From NCBI GenBank assembly GCA_938022295.1, contig CALIDR010000117.1, forward strand, positions 1 to 8,997: a stretch of 8,997 nt of DNA. Reading direction: 5' to 3'. This DNA is from an uncultured Burkholderiaceae bacterium. GTDB taxonomy: Bacteria > Pseudomonadota > Gammaproteobacteria > Burkholderiales > Burkholderiaceae_C. A model generated the notes under the pieces. The model was not told where the DNA came from. It saw nothing but the letters and a program-made list of their open reading frames with translations, and made no database searches. Shown here piece by piece: positions 1-6,366 of this stretch. The position numbers were made by a program, and so were the translations under genes. Each line of letters starts with the position of its first letter. Within the stretch, counting starts at the first letter, position 1.

Positions 1-1
1 C

Positions 2-195
2 ACCGACGACGACCGCGGCGTGGGCACCTCGATTGCCCGCAAGTCGATGTTCTGGCAGGAAAGGCGCGGCCCGCCTTGGCCAGTGCGCCTCATGATCCAG
101 TCTGAGCTCCCGCGCGCACCTCCGCAGGCGCCGCTGCGGCGCGACGCCCATCGCGAATCGCCGATGATGCAGCACCTCGCCAGCAAGCCTTGCCG

Positions 196-199
<4 letters not shown>
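2..199 (+). CDS. Possible 3' end of an upstream gene (partial, unidentified)
   Basis: An open frame of 65 codons enters from the left edge and ends at TGA 197-199. It begins TDDDRGVGTSIARKSMFWQ, and about 83% of its third positions are G or C, as expected for a gene here. The other two forward frames are closed by stops near position 100. The stop overlaps the start of the SEC-C gene as ATGA (196-199), a common arrangement for translationally coupled genes. Against it, open frames of this length arise by chance in DNA this GC-rich. The second half is rich in Pro, Arg and Ala and looks less like a folded protein, and I recognise no family. The true gene, if any, may be just the first 30 or so residues in a protein altered near its end. 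No function is proposed. Confidence 0.3.
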
Positions 200-1587
<1,388 letters not shown>

Positions 1588-1599
1588 GGGCGGCCGGGG

Positions 1600-1618
1600 C
1601 GGAGCAAAAGGGGCTCCG
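1600..1618 (+). terminator. Hairpin after the SEC-C gene, possible terminator
   Basis: A 6-bp stem (CGGAGC 1600-1605 with GCTCCG 1613-1618) encloses a 7-nt loop, AAAAGGG, and begins 13 nt after the stop of the SEC-C gene. No T-run follows, so it is not a classical intrinsic terminator. It could still protect the 3' end or help termination. It separates the SEC-C gene from the toxin-antitoxin module, which has its own candidate promoter. Confidence 0.4.
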
Positions 1619-1682
1619 GCGGTCGGGGTGCCGGATGCTCGTGCGCGCGCAGCCGGCGTCGATGACAGAAGGCACACGCATC

Positions 1683-1703
1683 GCGCGGACGCGCCGGTAT
1701 GAT
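1683..1703 (+). promoter_or_regulatory. Candidate promoter and operator of the toxin-antitoxin module
   Basis: TATGAT at 1698-1703 matches five of six bases of the sigma-70 -10 consensus TATAAT. No good -35 hexamer is found 16-18 bases upstream. Instead a dyad, GCGCG-GA-CGCGC, lies at 1683-1694. Antitoxins of the BrnA/CopG type usually repress their own promoter by binding short palindromes, so the dyad is a reasonable operator candidate, but GC-rich DNA yields such dyads by chance. The expected transcription start, about seven bases after the -10, falls at or next to the GTG start of the toxin at 1712. Confidence 0.4.
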
Positions 1704-1711
1704 CCCGGGTC

Positions 1712-1999
1712 GTGAAGCCGTTTCGGTGGTTACCCGAGAAGAATGCCAAGCTCAAGGTCGAACGCGGCATCTCCTTCGAGGAAATCACCGTCGCTGTCGA
1801 AGCCGGTGCGCTGCTCGACGTGGTGCCGCATCCGAATCCGAAGCAGTACCCCCGCCAGAAGGTCATGGTCGTCGAAGTCTTTCGGTACGCATACCTCGTC
1901 CCATTCGTCGAGGAAGTCGACCACTTCTTCCTGAAGACGATCATCCCCAGCCGCAAGGCGACCCGCGACTTCGTCGCCAGGGAGGACGAAGATGTCTAA
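1712..1999 (+). CDS. brnT: BrnT-family (DUF497-like) toxin
   Basis: The 95-residue protein fits the usual size of BrnT-type toxins, RelE-fold ribonucleases that stop growth by cleaving RNA. Family features visible are the N-terminal FRWLPEKNAKLKVERGISFEE (a W-x-x-x-K-N-x-x-L-K-x-x-x-G-I-S-F-E-E pattern), the central LLDVVPHPNPKQYP and VPFVEE, and the conserved FLKTIIPSRKATRDF near the C-terminus. This belongs to the branch with the K-T-I-I-P-S-R-K ending rather than the founding Brucella protein. The start is GTG 1712: an in-frame TGA at 1700-1702 closes the frame four codons earlier and no other start lies between. No Shine-Dalgarno precedes it. The gene overlaps the antitoxin by 8 nt. Toxin-first order is normal for BrnT systems. 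Base composition of 1741-1980 is about 60% G+C, far below the flanking genes, which suggests horizontal acquisition. No frameshift or truncation is visible, so it is probably intact. Confidence 0.9.
   Translation: MKPFRWLPEKNAKLKVERGISFEEITVAVEAGALLDVVPHPNPKQYPRQKVMVVEVFRYAYLVPFVEEVDHFFLKTIIPSRKATRDFVAREDEDV
1981..1985 (+). promoter_or_regulatory. Strong Shine-Dalgarno site for the antitoxin
   Basis: GGAGG lies inside the last codons of the toxin gene, 6 nt before the antitoxin ATG at 1992. It fixes that start and is the clearest ribosome binding site in the window. The toxin GTG, by contrast, has none. Confidence 0.75.
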
Positions 2000-2309
2000 G
2001 CCGGACCCTTACGAACTCGAGGTGCTCGAGGCCTACGAGTCGGGCAGGTTGAAGCCCAGTGCGGGCAAGGCCGAACTGCAGCGCTTGCGCGCCGCCGCCA
2101 GGGCGACCGCCATAAAGGACAGGCGCGTGAACATCCGTCTGTCCTCGATGGATCTCCTCGGCATTCAGGCCAAGGCGCTGGAAGAGGGGATGCCATACCA
2201 GACGCTGATCGCCAGCGTGCTCCACAAGTACGTCACCGGCAAGCTGTCGGAGCGCAGCGGGCCCCCCAAGTCCGGCGCTAGGCGAACCTCGACCCGCCGC
2301 ACGAACTGA
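1992..2309 (+). CDS. Ribbon-helix-helix (CopG/BrnA-type) antitoxin
   Basis: The 105-residue partner binds and neutralises the preceding toxin and probably represses the shared promoter. An N-terminal segment (residues about 5-25, DPYELEVLEAYESGRLKPS) carries the E-L-E-x-L-E-A-x-E-S-G pattern typical of the CopG_antitoxin family. Residues 44-51 (RRVNIRLS) form the DNA-contacting beta strand of a ribbon-helix-helix fold. Two helices follow, containing the family hallmark GMPYQTLIASVLHKYVTGKL. The last 20 residues are basic and Ser/Arg-rich, a longer tail than usual. The start ATG 1992 lies inside the end of the toxin gene (stop TAA 1997-1999). GGAGG at 1981-1985, with 6 nt spacing, is a strong ribosome binding site, in contrast to the toxin, which has none. 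Translation of the antitoxin should therefore be favoured and coupled. Confidence 0.9.
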   Translation: MSKPDPYELEVLEAYESGRLKPSAGKAELQRLRAAARATAIKDRRVNIRLSSMDLLGIQAKALEEGMPYQTLIASVLHKYVTGKLSERSGPPKSGARRTSTRRTN

Positions 2310-2613
2310 CCGCCGAAGCGACGGGGCCTTGCGGCCGAACGGTGCCGGCTCGGCGCGGGTCACGGCGAGCCATCGCGGGCACCGGCCCGAGCTGTCGCGA
2401 CCACCGTGCCAGGGCGGGCGCTCGACCTCGCCCTTCGCGCCACCGGCGGCAAGGTGGATGCGCCGGCTCCGGGTGGCCGGGGTCACGTTGAAGGGGCGAC
2501 GAGGCCGTTCTTCGACCCGTCGCCGCTCAGCGCGATCTGCCCCGCGCGGCAAGCTTCCATCAGGTTGAGATCCAGCGGCTCGAGCCCGGGCTTGGCGCCG
2601 CAGCCGGCGACGC
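2310..2613. other. Convergent intergenic region, no confident gene
   Basis: These 304 bases separate the end of the antitoxin gene from the end of the DUF1501 gene on the opposite strand. They hold an imperfect inverted repeat (2340-2384) and a palindrome AGCCCGGGCT at 2583-2592. On the minus strand a frame running 2613 to 2483 has third positions almost all G or C and includes the plausible stretch PLDLNLMEACRAGQIALSGD. Its only ATG (2558-2560) would give 25 residues with no ribosome binding site. It may be a gene remnant or chance. No other gene is supported. Confidence 0.6.
2340..2384. repeat. Imperfect inverted repeat between convergent genes
   Basis: CGGTGCC (2340-2346) plus GGCTCG (2347-2352) can pair with CGAGCC (2366-2371) and GGCACCG (2378-2384). 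This gives a 13-bp two-part stem with a 13-nt loop and a 6-nt bulge (ATCGCG) on one side. It starts 31 nt after the antitoxin stop. There is no T-run on either side. It could end transcription from the toxin-antitoxin module or from the opposing operon, or stabilise an mRNA end. I infer this from structure alone. Confidence 0.45.
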
Positions 2614-4146
2614 TCAGGCCACCGGCGCCGGTGCCTGGCCGTCGAAGCGCGCGAGGTTCGGCAGCACGTCGCGCGTCTGCGCGGCGCTCAGCCCCATCCA
2701 GCGGCCGAAGGCGGCGGCCATCTGGTCGACCGCCAGGCCGGGCAGCAGCACGCCGTTGTGCAGCTGGTCGGGGCTGCTGTCGAAGCGGTTGCCGGTGGCG
2801 TTCTTCAGCCCCAGCGTCGGGAAGCGGCCGTGGATGTCGCCGCCGGCCAGCGCCGGGCCGAGCACGAAGTGGTGCGCGCCCCAGCCGTGGTCGGTGCCGT
2901 CGCCGTTGCTCGTGAACGTGCGGCCGAAGTCGGAGGCGGTGAACAGCACCACCCGCTCGCGCAGGCCGAGCGCGCCGAGCACGGCGTCGAAGTAGACGAT
3001 GCCGTGCGCGAGCTGGGCGAGCAGCTCGGCGTGATCGGCGTTCTGGTCGTCGTGGGTGTCGAAGCCCTCGAGCTCGACGAAGAACACCTGCCGCCGCACC
3101 GCCAGCGCGCCGCCGGCGGCCGCGGCCATCACGCGCGCCACCGTCTGCAGCCGCTCGGCGAGCGGGTTCGGGCGCGCGGCACCGCCGTCGGGGCTGCGGT
3201 ACTGCAGCGAGGCGGCGCTGCCGGCCGCGCCGGCGCCGGCCCAGCGCGCATCGGTGGCCGGCGGCAGCACCGCGGCGAGCGCAGCCTGGGTCGCGATCGC
3301 GCGCTGCGCGATGTCGGCGTGGTCGGCTTCCATGCGGTTGGCGCTGCGCTGGCGCGCGCCGATGCGCTGCAGCGCGTCGCCCACCGCGGCCGAGCCGAAC
3401 ACGCTGCCGTCGGGGTCGACGCCGTAGCGGATCGCGCCGGCGGCCGACACCGCCACCGGCCGCACCTGCGTGCCGCTGGCCCAGGTCGGCCGGCCGTTGG
3501 TCGACACGGCGGTGAACAGCGCGTGACCGTTGGCGGCGGCCAGCAGGTCGCCCATGCGCCCGCCCCAGCCGCGGCTCGCGCCCTCGGGTGCCATCGCCTG
3601 CCAGAGGTTCTGCTGGTCGTTGTGCGAGAACAGGCGTGGCGGCAGCGGGTGCGTCGGCCGCGCGAGGTCGGCCTTCGCCGTCGGCGCCGCGAGCGGGCCG
3701 ACGTTGGCCACCACCGCAAGGCGCTTGCGGTCCTCGAACAGCGGCTTCAGCGCCGCCAGCGCCGGGTGCAGCGCGTAGCTGCGCCCTTGCGGGTTCGCGG
3801 GGCGGATCGGCACCACGCCGCCCAGGCGCGCCGGCAGCCCGGCGGCGGCCGGGTCGCGCGGCGTGCCGGCGGCGGGCAGGGCGATCGCCGCGGTACCGCT
3901 GCCGCCGCGGGTGGCGGTGTAGGCCGACCAGCTCGCCGCGTCGGTGGCCAGCACGGTGTTGAAGGCGTCGTTGCCGCCGCGCAGGAACAGGCACACGAGC
4001 GCGCGGTATTCGCCGCCGGTCTGCGCCGCGGCGCTGGAGAGCAGGCTCAGGTTCAGCGCCAGCGGCGCGCCGCCGCCCAGAGTGGCGAGGGCGGCGGCGT
4101 GGCGCAGGAACAGGCGCCGCGAGGCGGGGGCGGTGACGACGTGCAT
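2614..4146 (-). CDS. DUF1501 family protein, Tat-exported
   Basis: The 510-residue protein belongs to the DUF1501 family, which is related to the alkaline phosphatase/sulfatase superfamily; its substrate is unknown. Residues 9-15 (SRRLFLR) form a twin-arginine motif (Arg10-Arg11). A hydrophobic stretch to about residue 38 and an Ala-Ala-Ala|Gln cleavage site near 41/42 follow, so the folded protein should be exported by Tat. Family motifs visible are LFLRGGNDAFN (about 53-62), FDTHDDQ (362-368, with Asp363 and His365) and DFGRTFTSNGDGTDHGWG (406-423, with His420), which in the superfamily line a metal or active site. The C-terminus is natural (PNLARFDG then a short tail), so it is full length. 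The start ATG at 4144-4146 is chosen because it places the Tat signal at the N-terminus; the frame has no stop upstream. The gene begins 8 nt after the DUF1800 stop, so the two are co-transcribed and probably translationally coupled. Confidence 0.92.
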   Translation of the reverse strand: MHVVTAPASRRLFLRHAAALATLGGGAPLALNLSLLSSAAAQTGGEYRALVCLFLRGGNDAFNTVLATDAASWSAYTATRGGSGTAAIALPAAGTPRDPAAAGLPARLGGVVPIRPANPQGRSYALHPALAALKPLFEDRKRLAVVANVGPLAAPTAKADLARPTHPLPPRLFSHNDQQNLWQAMAPEGASRGWGGRMGDLLAAANGHALFTAVSTNGRPTWASGTQVRPVAVSAAGAIRYGVDPDGSVFGSAAVGDALQRIGARQRSANRMEADHADIAQRAIATQAALAAVLPPATDARWAGAGAAGSAASLQYRSPDGGAARPNPLAERLQTVARVMAAAAGGALAVRRQVFFVELEGFDTHDDQNADHAELLAQLAHGIVYFDAVLGALGLRERVVLFTASDFGRTFTSNGDGTDHGWGAHHFVLGPALAGGDIHGRFPTLGLKNATGNRFDSSPDQLHNGVLLPGLAVDQMAAAFGRWMGLSAAQTRDVLPNLARFDGQAPAPVA

Positions 4147-4154
4147 GGCGGGGC

Positions 4155-6038
4155 CTACTTCTGGACGATGTATTCGGGCGCGGCCACGGTCAGCAGCAGC
4201 GCGGCGCGCACGCGGTCGCGCCGGGCACGGTCGATCGCGCCCTGGTTGGTGCCCGCCTTGTTCAGCGCGGGCAGCGCGATCGTCTCGACGGCGGCGGTGA
4301 CCTCGCGCGCCAGCGCCGCGTGCGCGGGCGGCGCCGCGCCGCCGGGCAGCAGGCGCGCGAACACGTGCCGCACGAGGGCCGGCGCGTCGTGCGCCAGCGC
4401 GTGCTCGGCAGCGAAGTCGAACTGCATGTCGCGGCGCTGGGTGGCGGCGTCGGGGGCGCCGAAGCCGCCTTCGATCGCGCTGCGCATCGCGCGCACGTAG
4501 GCCGCCACCGACGTGTCGTCGGCGATCTGCAGTTCGGGGGCGACGAGGCCGGCCTCGGCCACCCGGCCGGCGGGCGGCGTGTAGCCGGGCCGGTAGAAGT
4601 TGAACACCGACGGCGCGCGGAACGGCTGCTGGCCGATCGACAGCGTGGGTGCCTCCACGTACGGCACGCGGTACTCGCCCGAGCTCGAGCGCACGCCGAA
4701 CGCGCGCGCGAACGACGCGAGGCGCAGCACCGGCTCGCGCACCTTGCCGTCGCCGCTGGCCTGTCGCGCCTCGGGGTGGGTGAGCACGGCGCGCACGACG
4801 GCGCGCAGGTCGCCGCGCACGCCGCGGCCGTTGTCGGCGAACGCCGCCGCCACCGCGGCGACGTAGGCCGGGCTCGGGTTGCTCGTGACCAGGCGCTGGA
4901 TCAGCTGGCGGCCGACGAAGGGGCCGACGTTGGGGTGCGCGGCCAGCGTGTCGAGCGCCGCGCGCAGCGACGCCTGCGGGTCGGCGGCCGCCTGCGGCGC
5001 GACCGCGGTGCCGAGGAAGCGCTTCTCCTCGGTGCTGTGGAACTCGGGGTACGCCGCCATGCGCCGCATGCCGGCGCGGATGTCGGGCGGGGACTTCAGG
5101 TTGAAGCAGCGGCGCGTGAGGCCGTCGCGGCAGTCCCAGCTCCAGCCGGTGAAGACGCGTGCGAGCGCGGCGACGTCGTCGGGACCGTAGGTCGGGATCG
5201 GCTGGCCGTGGGCGTCCAGGCGCGCCCGGCCGTCGGCCTCGAGCTCGACGAGGCCGATCGAGAACAGCTGCATCACCTCGCGCGCGAAGTTCTCGTCGGG
5301 CACGCGGCCGGTGCGGTCGTCGGCCTTCTGGTTGCCCAGGTGCGACAGGTAGCGCCCCATCGCCGGGTGCAGCGCGACGGCCTCGAGCAGCTGGCGGTAG
5401 TTGCCGAAGGCGTGGCGCGCCAGCGTGTCGTAGTAGTCGGCGTAGCCGAGCGCGTCGCCGAACGAGCGCTGGGTGTCGAGCGAGACGACGAAGATCTGCG
5501 ACAGCGCGTAGGCGACGCGCCAGCGCAGCTGGGCGTCGCTCGCCAGCGCCTCCTTCCACCAGGCGTCGAGGATGTCGCGGCGGTCGGGGCGCAGCGTCGG
5601 GTCGGTCTTGAGCCGCGCCTGCCAGCGCGCCTCGACCGTCCTGGCCAGCGGCGTCCACGGGGCCTGGAACTGCTCGCTGATCCAGCCCTGGCGGCCGAGT
5701 TCGCGCGCGCGCTGCAGCGTCGCCGGCGTCGGGCCGAAGCTCGCCTGCTGGAGGAGGCGGAACGCGGCGGCCTCGCTCATGCGCAGCGTGGCGGCGGCGG
5801 GCCGGGTGTCGTCGGCGCCGGCGCGTTCGAACGCGGGGTCGGGGGTGCCGCCGTCGGCCGGCGTGGTGGCGGCGCGCTCGCGCGCCGGGGAAGCGGCCTC
5901 CCCGGTCGGCGCCGCCAGGGAGGCGGACGGCGCGGGCTCGGGCGGGTCGCCCCCGCCGCCGCAGGCCGCCAGGGCCAGGCACAGGGCCGCCAGTGCCGCG
6001 CGGGCGGTCGGGCGAGTCGGGGCGAGGGCGGAGTTCAT
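4155..6038 (-). CDS. DUF1800 family lipoprotein
   Basis: This 627-residue protein is the first gene of the DUF1800-DUF1501 operon. The N-terminus has Arg9 and Arg13, a hydrophobic core and a lipobox LAAC at Cys26, followed by a Gly run and a Pro/Ala-rich linker. It is therefore probably a lipid-anchored periplasmic or outer-membrane protein. Family hallmarks follow in order: ASFGPT (99-104), ENFAREVMQLFSIGL (249-263), FTGWSW, FNFYRPGYTPP, and the closing RVRAALLLTVAAPEYIVQK. All are seen in full-length DUF1800 proteins. The reaction is unknown, and the constant pairing with DUF1501 suggests the two act together outside the cytoplasm. The start ATG at 6036-6038 has a weak GAG a few bases upstream. 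ATG at 6057-6059, seven codons earlier, is equally possible and only lengthens the n-region of the signal peptide. No promoter is obvious upstream. Confidence 0.92.
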   Translation of the reverse strand: MNSALAPTRPTARAALAALCLALAACGGGGDPPEPAPSASLAAPTGEAASPARERAATTPADGGTPDPAFERAGADDTRPAAATLRMSEAAAFRLLQQASFGPTPATLQRARELGRQGWISEQFQAPWTPLARTVEARWQARLKTDPTLRPDRRDILDAWWKEALASDAQLRWRVAYALSQIFVVSLDTQRSFGDALGYADYYDTLARHAFGNYRQLLEAVALHPAMGRYLSHLGNQKADDRTGRVPDENFAREVMQLFSIGLVELEADGRARLDAHGQPIPTYGPDDVAALARVFTGWSWDCRDGLTRRCFNLKSPPDIRAGMRRMAAYPEFHSTEEKRFLGTAVAPQAAADPQASLRAALDTLAAHPNVGPFVGRQLIQRLVTSNPSPAYVAAVAAAFADNGRGVRGDLRAVVRAVLTHPEARQASGDGKVREPVLRLASFARAFGVRSSSGEYRVPYVEAPTLSIGQQPFRAPSVFNFYRPGYTPPAGRVAEAGLVAPELQIADDTSVAAYVRAMRSAIEGGFGAPDAATQRRDMQFDFAAEHALAHDAPALVRHVFARLLPGGAAPPAHAALAREVTAAVETIALPALNKAGTNQGAIDRARRDRVRAALLLTVAAPEYIVQK

Positions 6039-6192
6039 CGGTCTCGGGTTTCGCGACATGGCCGGGAGTGCCCGCCGCGCGCGGGCACGCGACGGGGCAG
6101 CGGGGCGACGCAGGGCGAGCGGCGGGCAGGCCGACGACGGGTCGGCGCGACGCGATGCGTGGGCACCGCCGCAGCGCTGCACGCCGGCGCTG

Positions 6193-6210
6193 GCAGACCC
6201 CGTGGTCTGC
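6193..6210. repeat. Hairpin with 7-bp stem and 4-nt loop
   Basis: GCAGACC (6193-6199) pairs perfectly with GGTCTGC (6204-6210) around the loop CCGT. It lies about 155 nt upstream of the DUF1800 start, in what may be its leader or promoter region, and 157 nt before the helicase start. It could be a protein-binding dyad or an RNA hairpin; the sequence does not decide. Confidence 0.5.
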
Positions 6211-6227
6211 GCCGCCGCCGGCGGCTT

Positions 6228-6252
6228 GCCGGGGGTATCGGCCGCCCCCGGC
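6228..6252. repeat. GC-rich hairpin with 8-bp stem and 9-nt loop
   Basis: GCCGGGGG (6228-6235) pairs perfectly with CCCCCGGC (6245-6252) around TATCGGCCG. It stands 17 nt from the preceding hairpin. All eight pairs are G-C, so it would be very stable as RNA. No T-run follows on either strand, which argues against an ordinary intrinsic terminator. Confidence 0.5.
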
Positions 6253-6366
6253 GGCGATTGAGCGCGTGGCCGCGTTCGATCGCCCCGCGCGTGTAAGCGG
6301 AGGTGACGGCGCGGCGGTCGTTACCATCCTGGCCCGTCACCGCGCCCGTCGCGCGCAACTTCCTCG

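Larger units (their letters stand above)
6039..6366. other. Divergent intergenic region with tandem hairpins
   Basis: About 330 bases separate the divergent starts of the DUF1800 operon and the helicase gene, so promoters for both should lie here. I see two hairpins (6193-6210 and 6228-6252) and a GGTGAC/GTCACC pair (6302-6307 and 6336-6341). No convincing -35/-10 pair is present on either strand; TACCAT at 6322-6327 is only a weak -10. GGAGGTG at 6299-6305 looks like a Shine-Dalgarno, but the helicase frame is closed by TGA at 6304-6306, so it does not serve that start. No gene is supported. Confidence 0.55.

Noticed and set aside
190..195. TTG 190 as the start of the SEC-C gene.
   Set aside because: ATG 196 is two codons downstream, is the commoner start codon, and forms an ATGA junction with the upstream frame. 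The SEC-C motif is complete from 196.
2758..4500. A long plus-strand frame opposite the DUF1501 and DUF1800 genes.
   Set aside because: The translation is dominated by Ala, Arg, Gly, Val and His and spans the junction of two well-supported minus-strand genes. It is an antisense shadow.
4147..6327. The DUF1501 reading frame stays open for 727 codons upstream, through the whole DUF1800 gene, suggesting one giant fusion protein.
   Set aside because: The upstream part is Arg/Pro/Ala-rich without domain signatures, while the overlapping frame carries all DUF1800 motifs. Lack of stop codons is expected at about 77% G+C. The Tat signal sets the DUF1501 start at 4146.
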